Source: Siphonodentalium dalli (lineage: Eukaryota; Mollusca; Scaphopoda; Gadilida; Siphonodentaliidae). From it: 64,000 nt of DNA. The DNA lies in contig CP136069.1 in NCBI GenBank assembly GCA_032622095.1, forward strand, positions 167,642,394 to 167,706,393, written 5' to 3'. The translations under genes and the position numbers were made by a program. This document shows positions 11,777 to 24,562 of the stretch, piece after piece. The notes under the pieces were generated by a model. The model was not told where the DNA came from. It was given only the letters and a program-made list of their open reading frames with translations, and searched no databases. Position 1 is the first letter of the stretch. Every line of letters starts with the position of its first letter.

Positions 11777-12640
11777 CCAGTGGTAATTAAAATAACACCC
11801 CACAGAGCCCGGACATTTCAGAACAAGGTCAGCACTAGTCCCGATATTAGCCTTGACCTAGCTTGACCTCGCTCACATATGCTCATATAGGCATGTTTCT
11901 GGACCTCGACCGATTCGACTAAAATTTAATATGTAGGCATACTTTGATCCCGGGAACAATACGGGTGGGTCCAATTTCACGTGCGATCGCGTCCTTGACC
12001 TTGACCTCTCTCATATATGCTCATGTTTCTGGACCTTGACCGATCCCACTCAAATTTGGTATATATGCCTACTTTGATCCCGGGAACAATTTGGGCGGGT
12101 CCAATTTCACGTGGGAACGTGTCATTGACCTTGAGCTCGCTCATATTCGCTCACATAGGCATGATTCTAAACCTCGATCGATCCGACCAAAATTTGGTAT
12201 GTAGGCCTACTTTGATCCCGGGAACAAAATGGGCGGGTCCAATTTCACGTGAGATTGCGTCCTTGACATTGACCTTGACATCGGTCATACAGGCATGGTT
12301 CTTGATATTTACCGACCCGGCTCAAATTTGGTATGTAGGACTACTTTAATCCCGGGGACAATATGGGCGGGTCCAATTGCACGCGCGGCCGTGTCCTTGA
12401 CCGTTACCTCGCTGATATACGCTCATATATGCATGTTTCTGGACCTCGACCTTCCGACTAAAATTTGATATGTAGATCTAATTTGATCCCGGGAACAATA
12501 TGGGCAAGTCCAATTTAACGTACGACAATGTCCTTGACGTTGACCATGTAAGCTCATATAGGCATGTTTCTGAACCTCGACCGATTCGACTCAAATTTGA
12601 TATGTAGGCCTACTTTGCTACCGATCGAACAATAGTTAGT
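11777..12640 (+). repeat. 134-bp tandem array, copy A (six units)
   Basis: Units contain gatcccgggaacaatatggg near 11946, 12076, 12214, 12350, 12484 and about 12618, spacing 130-138 bp, plus tgaccttgacctcgctcata and aaatttggtatgtaggccta blocks. The region begins with ccagtggtaattaaaataac at 11777, also found inverted at the right end of the palindromic element. It is the left part of that element's arm. Confidence 0.85.
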
Positions 12641-12689
12641 CCAGAGGGAGACGATAACTAAGAATTCCCTAAATAGCCCGGACGAAGTC

Positions 12690-14951
12690 GGGCACATCAG
12701 CTAGTTTCATTTAATTTGTCATTTTACTTACCTACTGTTCGAGGTGCCAGGAGCCTCTACAGTGATATCCCTCCACATTAGTTGATGCATATGTGTAGAG
12801 AGTGTGACCGCTGGTAGTGGAAAACCACCCCACGCAGTTGAAATTTGGGAAAAGTAGGTCATCACGGACTTCAATACTTCTATGTACAAACCGAACATTA
12901 TCGCTATTATGGCCCGTTTTTAGGACTCCAGGACACTAAACGCGCATAACCCACAAACATCATAGGAATGTCATTGTGGTCAACATATCATCCCTAATTA
13001 CAATTTAACACCACGTAGCCGGATTTCTAGAGCACGAGGTCAGCACGGGTCCCGACATATTCGTCGTGATTTCATTTAAATTGTCATTTTTACCTAATTT
13101 CGAGGTGCCAGGACACTCTACAGAGATATCCATCGACATTAGATGATGCATATGTGTAGATAATGTGACCGCTGGTAGTGGAAAACCACCCCACGCAGTT
13201 GGAATTTGGGAAAAGTAGGTAATCACGGAATTCAATACTTGTATGTACAAACCGGACATTATCGCTATTATGGCCCGTTTTTAGGGCTCCAGGACACTCC
13301 ACACGCATAATACATGAACATGATAGGTATGTCATTGTGGTCAACACATCAACCCTAATTACAATTTAACCCCATGCGGTCGGATTTCTAGAGCACGAGG
13401 TCATTTTTACCTAATTTCGAGGTGCTAGGACACTCTACAGAGATATTCCTCCACATTAGTTGATGAATATGTGTAGAGAGTGTGACCGCTGGTAGTGGGA
13501 AACCACCACGCGCAGTTGAAATTTGGAACAAGTAGGTCATCACGGACTTCAATACTTCTATGTACAAACAGAACATTATCGCTATTATGGCCCATTTTTA
13601 GGGCTCCAGGACACTCCACACGCATAACCCACGAACATAACAGGTATATCATTGTGGTCAACACATCAGCCCTAATTACAATTTAACCCCAAGCAGGATT
13701 TCTAGAGCACGAGGTCAGCACGGGTCCCGACATATTCGTCGTGATTTCATATAAATTGTCATTTTTACCTAATTTAGAGGTGCCAGGACACTCTACAGAG
13801 ATATCCCTCCAAATTAGTTGGTGCATATGTGTAGACAGTGTGACCGCTGATAGTGGAAAACCACCCCACGCAGTTGAAATTTGGAAAAAGTAGGTCATCA
13901 CGGACTTCAATACTTCTATGTAGAAACCGAACATTATCGCTATTATGTCCCGATTTTAGGGCCCCGGGAAACTCCACACGCATAATACATGAACATGGTA
14001 AGTGTGTAGTGGTGGTCAGCACATGAGTCCTAATTACAAATTTAACCCCACGCGGCCTGATTTCTTGAGTACGAGGTCAGCACGAGTCCCGACATATTCG
14101 TCGTGATTTCATATAAATTGTCATTTTGACCTAATTTCGAGGTGCCAGGACACTCTATGAAGATGTCCGTCCACATTGGTTGATGCATATTTGTAGAGAG
14201 TGTGACCGCTGGTAATGGAAAACCACCCCACGCAGTTGAAATTTGGAAAAAGTAGGTCATCACGGACTTCAATACTCCTATGTACAAACCAAACATTATC
14301 GCTATTATGTCTCGATTTTAAGGCACCAGGACACTCCACACGCATAACACACGAACATGATAGGTAATGTCATTGTCGTTAGCAAATCAGTCCTAATTAC
14401 AATTTAACCCCACGCAGCTGGATTTCTTTAGCATGAGGTCAGCACGGGTCACGACATATTCGTCGTGATTTCATGTAAATTGTCATTTCTACCTAATTTC
14501 GAGGTGCTAGGACACTATACAGAGACATCCCTACACATTAGTTGATGCATATGTGTACATAGTGGGACTGCTGGTAGTGGAAAACCACCCAAAGCAGTTG
14601 AACTTTGGGAAAAGTAGGTCATCACGGACTTCAATACTTCTATGTACAAACCTAACATTATCGCTATTATGGCCCGGTTTAGGGCTCCAGGGCACTCCAC
14701 ACGCATAACCCACGAACATGATAGGCATGTCCTTGTGGTCAACACATCAGCCCTAATTATAATTTAACCCCACGCACGCAGCCGGATTTCTAGAGAACGA
14801 GGTCAGCATTGGTCCCGACATATTCGTCGTGATTTCATATAAATGATCATGTTTACCTAATTTCGAGGTGCCTGTACACTATACAGAGATATCCCTGCAC
14901 ATTAGTTCATGCTTATGTGTAGACAGTGTGACCACTGGTAATAGAAAACCA
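12690..14951 (+). repeat. 361-bp satellite array, copy A (seven units, last truncated)
   Basis: The start motif ttcgaggtgccaggacactc appears near 12738, 13093, 13413, 13776, 14135, 14496 and 14855, mostly 355-363 bp apart; the second interval is about 320. Units share tgaccgctggtagtggaaaa, catcacggacttcaatactt and taatgttcgg (inverse). Many similar 60-85-residue open frames appear on both strands, but they track repeat units and carry no domain. Ends abruptly at about 14951. Confidence 0.9.
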
Positions 14952-15384
14952 ATAGAAATGTATATGGAATCGGGGGGGGGGTGTAAAAATGTTTTAATCA
15001 AGTCGAGGGACCCACCTACATGTATCAAAGCTCAGAGTTATAAGATATCGATTTTTGAAATTTTAATATTTATCACCATCGATACTTAATAGTGGCCCAG
15101 AAAAATTCGACGAGCCGACGGTCTCAGACCAAATTGCGGATGAAGATGGATAACTCTAAAATGAAGAGGCTTTGTGTTGATAATAAGGCCAAACTTCGTC
15201 GAACAGCATGTTGATAAATATAACGTATCAGGCAATGTTATACTATACATGTAGTTGACAGTGGTTAGCATTATTTTTGGGCAATTAATCGATTCTGATA
15301 ACTGAAGCAGCATTTCTAAAAAAAAAATTGTTGTTGGAATCTAATTATATGGGGACCATCGAATCTGATTGAGCACCTTTAATA
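14952..15384 (+). repeat. Dispersed repeat, first of two copies
   Basis: tcaaagctcag, gacggtctcagaccaaatt, gatgaagatggataact, gggcaattaatcgattctga and atatggggac occur in the same order and orientation at 61770-62168. The unit is about 400 bp, diverged. A G-run is at 14972-14981. Confidence 0.75.
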
Positions 15385-15408
15385 GTTAGCTATATGAGTT
15401 ATATACAC

Positions 15409-15795
15409 ATAAGGCGACACAAATTTTTAAGTCCGGTTTACGAACACCTCCTACAACTTGTTTTCCATTTCATGAAAAAAAAAATTACTTTTTTGTCCCA
15501 ATTTTGTTTACACGCGTACTGATTTTCATGTGCTGTCGCATCCGGTTCTGCTTATGATCGTTTGCAGATCCATATTTTCATGACAAGAAATGTCTTGTTT
15601 GGTTCCGAATTTCATTCGAAAAGTTTTTTTTCACAATTTTTGTAAAATTTATGTAAAATTTCAAGATTTACTTGATATAAATTGGGGGGACAATTTTTTT
15701 TATTTTTATTTTTTTCCCTCCTGCATCTACTTTTTTTCTCCCCACATCAAGCCCACATGTTCGTAAACCAGACTTAAAAATTGGTGTCGCCTAAT
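15409..15795. mobile_element. TIR element of about 385 bp
   Basis: Terminal inverted repeats of about 35 bp: aggcgacacaaatttttaag at 15412 and its near inverse ending ggtgtcgcct at 15792. The interior is A/T-run rich (for example ttttttatttttatttttttccc) without coding capacity. Target duplication not clear. Confidence 0.7.
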
Positions 15796-17334
15796 AGACA
15801 TTTAAACTTTGAAAATTGTAGGTTTCCGGATGATAACTTCAATTTGTGTGATCATATCTGAACCAAATGTGGTATGTAAGTTTATCAGACCAAAATACAG
15901 GTCAAGTTCGAATATGGGTGTGCTCCGCCCATTTTTGCGATAGTTATGGCCCTTTTTCGACTTAGAATCGTGTTAATTTCTGGTTTCCGCATCATAATTT
16001 TAGTTTGTGTGATCAAATCTGAATCAAATTTGGTATGATAGTTTATTATCCACCATTTCATGGGACACTGGTTGGATTGTTCTGAAATGTAGTATCGGAT
16101 TTAGGGGTCCTTGATATATTTTTCAGACAAGCTGATGCCCCAATGAAGCCACCTTTTCTCACATTTGCTGAAATAGTATCCAAAACATCAACATATCAAG
16201 AGCCATTAGACTGAATTAGATAAAAATATATCACTTGGGTATGTTTAAGCTGGAAAATACTCAAAATTTGTATAATTTTCTGCTATTATATCTGCATACT
16301 AGCCTTTTTGCTGAATCGTGAATGCCGGTTATATTGCCGTGTGAAATCCTAGTACCAGATAACATTGGGTTTGTATATAGCATACCACCTGAAAATGGCT
16401 TGAATATCACATACCAAAGCGGGGTGGGGGTGTGTGTGACACCCTCCTTGATCATAGTCTGTATTCTACAGGGTATGTTAACTGTTTCGAGTTGGTGCAA
16501 TTAATGTGATTGTTTAATCTCTACCATCTGAAATCTATTTATAGCATATTTTGCTATCTGATCAATTGCTACTGATATAAAAAAGGATAAAGATGGTGTG
16601 TCTCTTTCCCAAATGTTCTGTTTACATGTACATTTGGGGGTTTATGAGTCAAATAATAACAGGCAACATGTCCTTCTAACACTAAGAAATAATGTGTTCT
16701 TATGAACCAGGACAAAATATGACTATTTTCTGGAGCATTACAGCACATTATTACAAATCTATATTTGTAAGCAGTATGATAATGACAGGAAACATGTCCT
16801 CAGACTAAGAAATAATTTTTTGGTGTGTATTTCACATCACAGCTCATGTGTATACTCACATTAGTTTATGTCTTTCAAAGGGAGAAACCCATTTAGAAAG
16901 TTTAAATGAGACAAAACTACCACACTGTAGATGTAGTTGCAATGTACAACATGTACATGTATTCTGGTAAATGACATTGGAACTAAAATAATGATTTTTG
17001 TGTCCACCGGTATGTCAGGAACCGGTATACATTGCAACTACATGTACATGTAACTTGCCTAACATACCATATACATGTATGAAGAGGGAATTTGCTAGTG
17101 TTCTTTAATCAAAATTTAACCCAACTCTTGTTGTCAGTAAGTTTTAACCCATGCAGTTTAATGAGTTTATATATTTATATATTACATGTGTTTCTATACA
17201 TGTATTTTATCTTTAGTTAGTTTGTTGTCCTTGAATAAACTTGTATTGCTGCACAATCAGTTTCCTTAATGTTCTATTATACTAAAACAACTCGATTGAT
17301 AACAATTGCCATCCTCATCATTTCACTTTGGTAT
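15796..17334. other. Spacer between copies A and B
   Basis: About 15821-16080 holds two diverged units of roughly 150 bp built on ggtttccggatgataacttc and aatttggtatg, a dispersed type of repeat. The rest, including AT-rich 16500-17330, shows no exon or element ends. Short repeats of acatgtacatg occur near 16950-17060. Confidence 0.5.
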
Positions 17335-17651
17335 CCCCACCCAGGTGTACCTTGGTGTTATTCACCCAGGTGTTCATTGGCGTTTCCTACCCATGTGTAC
17401 ATTGGTGTTTCCCACCCAGTTGTACCTTGGTGTTTTCTTACCCAGGTGTACCTTGGTGTTTTCTTACCCAGGTGTACCTTGGTGTTTTCCTGCCCAGGTG
17501 TACCTTGGTGTTTCCTTACCTGTGTGTACCTTGGGGTTTTCTAACCCAGGTGCATCTCAATGGGAAATCCACCTGGGTAAGAAAACACCAAGGTACACCG
17601 GCGTAAGAAAACACCAAGGTACACCTGGGTTGGAAACATCAAGGTACACCT
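17335..17651. repeat. 26-bp minisatellite with inverted tail
   Basis: About eight forward units of cccaggtgtaccttggtgtt plus a ttctta-type spacer (17335-17555), then about three inverted units (cacctgggtaagaaaacacc, 17570-17651). It ends exactly where duplication copy B begins. Confidence 0.85.
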
Positions 17652-17843
17652 GAGTGGCCATTTATGTGGTGTTCATATATGAGTTGTACTAGTGTACTTT
17701 TGGGTGACTATTGCTGTCCGCAATAAGTCAATGATAGATAGAGAGGTAATATCAGAGTGCTCTCCATCTTGATGGCGTTTTATATGCAATATGAAGGAAA
17801 CGGGTTTCCTGACAATAGTTTATAAGTTAATCAAATTTTAATG

Positions 17844-18485
17844 CTAATGGGCCAAGTAGCCACATAATATGATCCCTCTCAGTTCCGTTTCAACGTTCTG
17901 CCCATTTCCGTTCAAATTTGTTTTACCACTGAGTTGGAATATCCATAAGAAATAGAATGCATCACTTACATTGCACAGTTCGTCCCATTTCTTGAAGAAA
18001 TATGACTGGAATCCCAATGGTGATTTTTGTGAAATTTTATACAGCGTTTTGTAACATCGAACGTTTGAGTGATCGGATGGAGTCGGGAACCCATGAATGG
18101 CATATTTCATTGCAAAATATAGTCACAATTATCAACAAGTTCCAAACAGTAAAAACTGATCTTAAAGACAATAGTAAAAAAACGTAACACTTTCCACTTC
18201 CGGCTGCCATTTTGGCGGCCATCTTGGACGAGGAGGTCCAATTTTTATGATAGGGTGACGTTATGTCTTAGCTTCACAAATATGTATACATGTGTAATTG
18301 TGTATACATAAGACAACATTTTCTTAATATAATTGCATCAAACTCTCTTAATCGAAAATGCCGCCATCTTGGACGCCATCTTGAATTACAAAAAAATGTT
18401 ATTGAGGATATCTTCCTCTTAAAAATGGTATAAAAACGAACTAAGTCCAAATTTGTTCTAGGCTACCCTAAAATTTGAGTTTATC
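17844..18485 (+). repeat. Dispersed repeat with ATCTTGGACG motifs, copy B
   Basis: Duplicate of 4299-4940 within copy B, with only isolated base changes. Confidence 0.6.
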
Positions 18486-18533
18486 AACCAGACTAATATG
18501 CTAATGATCAAAGTAACATATTAAAGAAGGAAC

Positions 18534-18539
18534 TTTATT
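18534..18539 (-). promoter_or_regulatory. Possible polyadenylation signal, copy B terminal exon
   Basis: Same hexamer as at 4989-4994 in the second copy. Use of this site would define the shorter transcript ending in exon 5 copy B. Confidence 0.35.
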
Positions 18540-18909
18540 TTTCATAATCCATTGAAGTAATTCCGTCATGTTATTCATGCAGCTACACGTTCTCGATAGT
18601 CTGTAACCAACAGCAGGGAATCCCATTACTATCAACGAGTATTACGTCAGTGTTAGCCAAGAACAAAATAATCGCGGCAAACCTCAGCCGAGGGCAACCC
18701 GAATATAGTCACGTGGGTTTTTAACGCGAACATGGGCGGTGACGTCATACTGCGGATGAAGCCTTATATAGCGGTGGTAGTGCGAGGGATGTCGGAATGT
18801 TTCAGACCATCGAATGCGTAGCTGTTTAATAGTCTGATTTAACTCATACTGATTTGAACAGTTGAGGATGAGGCCACCTCCGCCTTTGTTACCATGTCCC
18901 TGATATAAT

Positions 18910-19124
18910 TCATATTTGGCAGATATACAGATCTAAAATGTCATCGCAGTCCGTGTCACCCATCTCATACGTGGATGTGCCTGAATTGTGATCTAAATAG
19001 ATACAGTCAGCATTTCCGTTGTCAGGGTTACCGCTCTTCCAATCAACGAAGGGAAGCGGCTTCCGGTCACAAGTAGACCACGTGTCATCCTTGTCATGAT
19101 CGTATCCGTCAACCAAAAAGTAAT
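18910..19124 (-). CDS. Lectin exon 5, copy B: C-terminal half of CTLD (near terminal exon)
   Basis: The acceptor is ttatttttctctcgcag|ATTACTTT, phase 1, and a TGA stop closes the frame. The 70 residues start YFLVDGYDHDKDDTW and include PLPFVDWKSGNPDNGNADC, then a Cys in DTDCDD and the closing YICQI. This matches the usual second half of a CTLD (WIGL-like strand, long loop, Cys, Cys, terminal Cys). Against copy A it carries Trp-to-Cys at residue 18 of the exon (STCDRK for STWDRK) and Met-to-Thr in the DxDC motif. The Trp is the one usually conserved in W-x-W-x-D-G, so copy B gains an odd seventh cysteine. It is the first terminal exon met by the transcript. A possible AATAAA (18534-18539) lies about 370 nt past the stop. 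Confidence 0.78.
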
Positions 19125-19151
19125 CTGCGAGAGAAAAATAAGGAGATATAT

Positions 19152-19317
19152 GTGTTATATACACAATGTGTTTGTATCGATTCATGTATCGCGACGAGGC
19201 TAGTTTTCGTGGCCATGTAGCGACGAGGCGACCTTGGTCGCCGACTCGATATGTGGTCACGAAAACTAGCCGAGTCGCGATACTTGTATCATTACAAACA
19301 CATTGGGTATATAACAC
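19152..19317. mobile_element. Hairpin MITE beside the lectin exon 5 acceptor, copy B
   Basis: Counterpart of 5607-5772. A few arm bases differ (gacgaggc for gactcggc; atacttgt for atacatgt), so the hairpin is slightly less perfect. Confidence 0.8.
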
Positions 19318-20227
19318 GTTTATCTACCATTGGTGTGACAGAATCCACCACACATATTACATTTTAGAAGTTTCGTAAATGCCAAAATTGTTGGATTTGT
19401 GTCCGAGGATTAGTTTTCTTGAGCAAATTCTCCCAACCTTCAAAGGTATCGGTGTCACGCGATTAGCTCGCTTTGCTAAATTCTCACAACCTGCAAGTTC
19501 ACGCGAATACGCCTAGCTGAAATTCAATTCAATGGACAAAATCTCTTACACCTGCGTGTTTTAATAAATACTTAACTAATACGTGTTAGTTACATTGTGA
19601 TATGTTATATCATAATACCCATGATGGTAGGCAATCAACTAATATTAAAACCTAGGAACTATTTGTTTATATTACGCAAGAATATACGTTGGAATGTCGT
19701 TTTGATTTTTCACGCGATTGATGTGACGTCAGTTAATTCATGATTTTTGAACCAGTCAACGACGTCACGAGCTCCTTATATCGCAACTGCAGTAACGATA
19801 CAGATGTTTTTATCGCCAATTATTCTTTATCGCCAATTGTATCAGGGAATTTCATAGGAAATGGTAGATACAAGACCATACTGGTTTCATAGCCGGGTCT
19901 TTTCCGGACATACATAAACACAATAGTTAAAAAGGGTCTGAAGTTTACTGAGACTGGGTCTTGTCAATATAGACCTTTCCATATCTGTCACTCAAATACT
20001 TATTATTCCTGCTCTGGATGGTGCCAACGTGAGAGATAAAAAACAGCTCACCAATGCGGGCTAAAAGCTACCCTCTATAAACAAAATGTATAGTCAGCCA
20101 GGTTTCAAGACTGTAATTATCATCTTGCAGTCACAGCTAATTGGCGAAACCACATCTCAATGATATACACCCAAGCCAACTCACGAACTTATTTGACTCT
20201 CACCTATTTTCGTGTAAAAGTGAATCA

Positions 20228-21515
20228 ACAAATTGTGTGTATAACATCTATTTTGTAAAATTAATTTTTACACCCTACTGTGGGTATACATCTTCCTACT
20301 GTGGGTATATATTTCTACTGTAGGTTTAAATGTTCAAACGTAATTTCATGCGTTAAACGTTTATACCCAAAGTAGAACTACATCGTAGTTAGCAAAATAG
20401 TTCCTATATGTCACAATCATTTAATATTGGAAGTTGTCATGATATAAATTAGATATGAGGAAAATTGCCTGCATTTAATCAAATGTAGCATTGTAGCTTG
20501 CTAGTGTTATATGAACTCTAGGAAACATATTATGGTAATTCCAAGGGACTGATCGGTCAGAAACAGGCTGACGTCATGCCGTAAATGTATGCATCAATAC
20601 GCTGACGCACATTCCTTATAACGTCGTCTTTGTGTATCTCGGTGTGGATACACATTCAAAGTAAACAGAGGAGTAGTTGAAATCGCGCAACAAATCATAA
20701 ATAATTATGACATAAATAAAATACACACATAATAGCCGAGAATACCACATTTTCATCACTCGTGGTATTGTGGTTTTAACCACTCGCCAGCAGACTCGTG
20801 GTTAAAGCCACAATTCCACTCGAGGTAACATTTGGTATTCTGGGCTACTATGGGTGTATTCTATATTTAAACAATAACTGCCTATTCTATTGTGTGAATA
20901 ACACCTATTATGTAAACTTAATCTTTACACCCCAATTGGGTAAACAGCTTCCTACTGTGGGTATACATTTATACTATGGGTGTAAATGTTCAAACGTAAT
21001 TTCATGTGTTAAACGTTTATTCCTTTAGTAGAACTAAATCGTACTTAGCAAAATAGTTCATATTTCACATTCATTTAAAATTGGAAGTTGTCATGATATC
21101 GATTAGATATGAGGAAAAGTGCCTGAATTTCAATCAAATGTAACCTGCTAGTGTTATATGAAATAGGAAACATATTATTGGTAATTCCAAGTGACTGATC
21201 GCTGGGAAACAATCTTACGTCATTACGTAAATGTATGCATCACTACGCGTGACGCACATTCCATATTGCGTCGTGTTTCTGTCTCAGAGTGGATACACAT
21301 TCAAAGTAAATATCGGGGTAGTTAAATTCGCGGAACAAATACAAAAATAATAACTATAGCATAAATAAAATACACGCATGGAAGCCGACAGTACACAATT
21401 TTCACCACTCGTAGTATTGTAGTTTTAACCACTCGCCAAAAAGGCTCGTGATTGAAACCACAATTCCACTCTTGGTGAAAATTTGGTATTCTCGGCAACT
21501 ATGGGTGTATTCTAT
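20228..21515 (+). repeat. Two tandem copies of a 650-bp repeat, copy B
   Basis: Counterpart of 6683-7970, offset 13,545 bp with few substitutions. The divergence between the two 650-bp units is much greater than between copies A and B, so the unit doubled long before the large duplication. Confidence 0.75.
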
Positions 21516-21674
21516 ATGTCTAACCTGTACTACCTGGATATGTACACGCTGACGTGTTATTGATTACTGATCTCTCAGGACGTGTCATTAAATATCATGT
21601 GACACGAAATACGCTGATGCAGTATTAAACATCAAATGGACATAGTGCCAGTGACCTAATGTTTTCCGTTATGG

Positions 21675-24562
21675 ACATGGTAAATGGTGGACTTCAGTTT
21701 CGCCTATTTAAGGAAGAGGGCTGGATCAGGCACTTGGACACGCGGATACCTAATGGGCTGAATTCTACAAAAAGTTCACCCTCGTTGTCTATGGTTGATG
21801 AATCCAACCCACTCATCGACTGGCAGCCAAATTAATAGCTCAAGAAATCTTGTGGCGACAGGCGATCCAGAATTAGGAACGTCGATAAATCTAAGATATT
21901 GATTATTCGATATCAGAAGTGGTTTTTGAGCTCAGTGATATGCGGAGAGAAGCAGTGCAAGAACATATGATCTACTTGATAATTGCCCGCAATGTTTGCA
22001 AAGAGAATTGTTGTCGTAAATCGTTCTGTTGAGGATGTTAGCCATTTGAACTGATATTGTGATATACTTAAGATTGGCCCAACATAACGCCCACCCCTCC
22101 AGGAGGATGTGCGACGTGGCTTTACATTCCGAAAGAATCGAGAGCAGCTACATTGTCCACTTGAAGTGATTGGGACGAGGACGTCATATATTGTTTCACT
22201 GTAGCATTCCATTTGAATTGGTTGGGAAAGAAGCCCGTTTCTGCAAATGTGGTCAAGTACTCATACAAGTTATGTTTCCGCAGAATTGGGATAATATCTC
22301 CCAGAAATCCAAAAGGAGGGCGATTATACAGTTTGTACCCGTGAAGATTGTACCGAAGAATTCGAAGAGCTTCTCGATGGGTGCATGGTAAATTTATCAG
22401 GGTACCATGAACAATAGTTTCCTTTTCTCAATTTCTACTCTCAGTGGGTTTAGACCCAGGGATAGGACCATTTCCGTGCTTGTTCTTGTCGGTAAACACT
22501 GATTTGTTTTGAGACACATGCGGTAAGTTCGTTCGAGTTGCAGGACATTTGCTTCTGATAGCTGATACCACATCTCACAGCCATATAAAGCTTTTGGGAG
22601 AACGACATGCTTTAGAATGATCAGCTGAGAGATTGGCGATAGATATTTTGTGGTGGCCGACCTGCACACACCAAAAAAAGGTTTTACGCATTAGCTCACA
22701 TGCTCTGTCTACATTTGGTTGACGGTCGGACTTCTGATTTTGGCGTATCCCAAGATGTACCACGCTCTCCACTTCTTTGAGTTTGTTTTCGCCGAGTTTC
22801 CACATCAAGCTGTCTCGTACTTGCCTTGGGCGGTACGTTTTTGGCCCGAAAACAACTATCTCGCTTTTGGAAAAAGACTACTCGAACTTCCAGGTAATAC
22901 TGTAGTTGTGACATGTGCTTAGCATGTTCTTCAAGCCCCCTTCAGAATAAGATAACAAACATATCATCGGCAGTTGTAGGGAAACTGCAAGAGACAGCGT
23001 CGATGTGAAGACCTTCTGGTGCGCCGGATAACGTATCTAGAAGGTCATCGATATAAACAAGGTACAGAAAAGGTTACATGACATTATCTTGTCTAGTCCC
23101 TTGTTCTACATCGAGTGATTCGGAAGGGTAGGGTTATCTATTCCGAAGGTTCATTATTCCGAAGGTTCGCTATTCCGAAGGTTCATTATTCCGAAGGTTC
23201 ATTATTCCGAAGGTTCGCTATTCCGAAGGTTCGCTATTCCGAAGGTTTTCTATTCTGGGCGTATTTAACCAGAAATGAATGAAAATTTGCACCCCCACCA
23301 CAAAAACACACGAGGAACGAAAAATACTATTACGCTAGTATTCACATATAGTACATTTATACACCCACTTCTGATTCCAAAATTGTCCCAGATTTCGGTT
23401 ATTAATAGCAAGAAGACAGTATCAGTTTATCGTTTAATATGGAAAGTTGAAAACACCATGACTGAAATAAACTACATGTAACTGGCAATTTGAAAGAAAC
23501 ATCAACATTAAAGGCCCACTTAATTTTTGAACCCCCAGATCACATATATAACATATATGCCAGTATATATACCATTGGAAATAGGAAGCTCTCTTACACT
23601 GTATTATCAGCTTATGCGATGTAATAAACTGTGAACCTGTTGTTTTTGTTGAGTTAACGACGTGTTTTTGTGATTTTAAAGGTTCATCTGGTTTTGTTGT
23701 GCAAAGTGTATTATTTTCAATGGAGGGGATTAACTCTATATTTTAAAGATAGTGTTATTCCCCTTCAATTGAAAATACATTAGGTTGAATTATGTTGCAT
23801 TCTGGGAGCCATAACGGGGGGCGATCTTTTTATGATTTAAGCTGTTTTCTATTTCTCTATGGACATCTTCTGATACAGACGTTTAAAATTCAATACAAAT
23901 TCACAATTGCAGTTTGGTTCATCTCATACCCGTCTATTCAATGACATTCTGCTACGCATTATTCATTAAGAGTTATAGCCCCACTGTTTTAATCCGCCTT
24001 TAACTGGCGTATTCTTGCCTCTAAGATTATTGAGATATAACGTCATACGTGATGACATTAAATCGTATGGAAACATAGCAATTACAAGTGTGGGCTGCCT
24101 GACGTGAATATGTTTTGTTTTGGGAAATAACGTCATACGTAATGACATTTAATCTCAAGGAAACCCGCGAAGAAAAAAGTCACATTTATTGTTTCAATGT
24201 TTTAAGTTATTTCCTTCATAAAAAGTGTCTTCGTGATAAAGAACCCTCTCAATACTTTAGAATATAGAATTAACCTTTAAAATAACAAAAATCTTCGGAA
24301 TAGCGAACCTTCTGAATAGAGAACCTTCGGAATAGCGAACCTTCGGAATAGTGAACCTTCGGAATAGTGAACCTTCGGAATAGCGAACCTTCGGAATAGA
24401 GACATGTTCCCATTCGGAATGAAGACCGTTGTATCTCACAACACTCTTTATGTCGGTGTACATGTCAGCAATAACTCTGAGTATATGTCCTGATAGAACA
24501 TTATTTAAGTGGAGGGGACTCAATGCTTAATTTTGTTATCAATATTTGTCCTTTTATGACCC
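21675..24562 (-). pseudogene. Non-LTR retrotransposon reverse transcriptase remnant, copy B
   Basis: Duplicate of the remnant in copy A with the same insertion at the same place. Two extra deletions, 8 bp near 21981 and 9 bp near 22109, put the first half of the zinc knuckle out of frame with the second. It was therefore already dead when duplicated and has decayed slightly further. Confidence 0.82.
23126..24411. mobile_element. Iteron-flanked DNA element inserted in the LINE, copy B (1,286 bp)
   Basis: Same insertion as in copy A, with target octamers at 23118-23125 and 24412-24419. The left arm keeps seven 16-bp units (23140-23251). The right arm has seven units, not six (24293-24400), showing unit-number change since the duplication. 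Confidence 0.85.

Larger units (their letters stand above)
4107..14951 (+). repeat. Large direct duplication, copy A (about 10.8 kb)
   Basis: From the motif gagtggccatttatgtgg to a point inside the 361-bp array, this region matches 17652-28178 nearly base for base. The offset is 13,545 bp at the left. Small indels change it to 13,528 near 8.6 kb, 13,532 near 10.4 kb and 13,562 near 11.0 kb. It then shifts by about 320 bp where copy A has one extra array unit. Only a few substitutions per kilobase are visible. At the left the sequence outside is the 42-bp minisatellite. At the right, copy A stops partway through an array unit and enters a dispersed repeat. Confidence 0.95.

Noticed and set aside
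17269-17653. Repetitive frames (GVPWCF-type) at the 26-bp minisatellite
   Set aside because: All three frames are open with the same repeated text, the expected result of an array whose period keeps frames free of stops.
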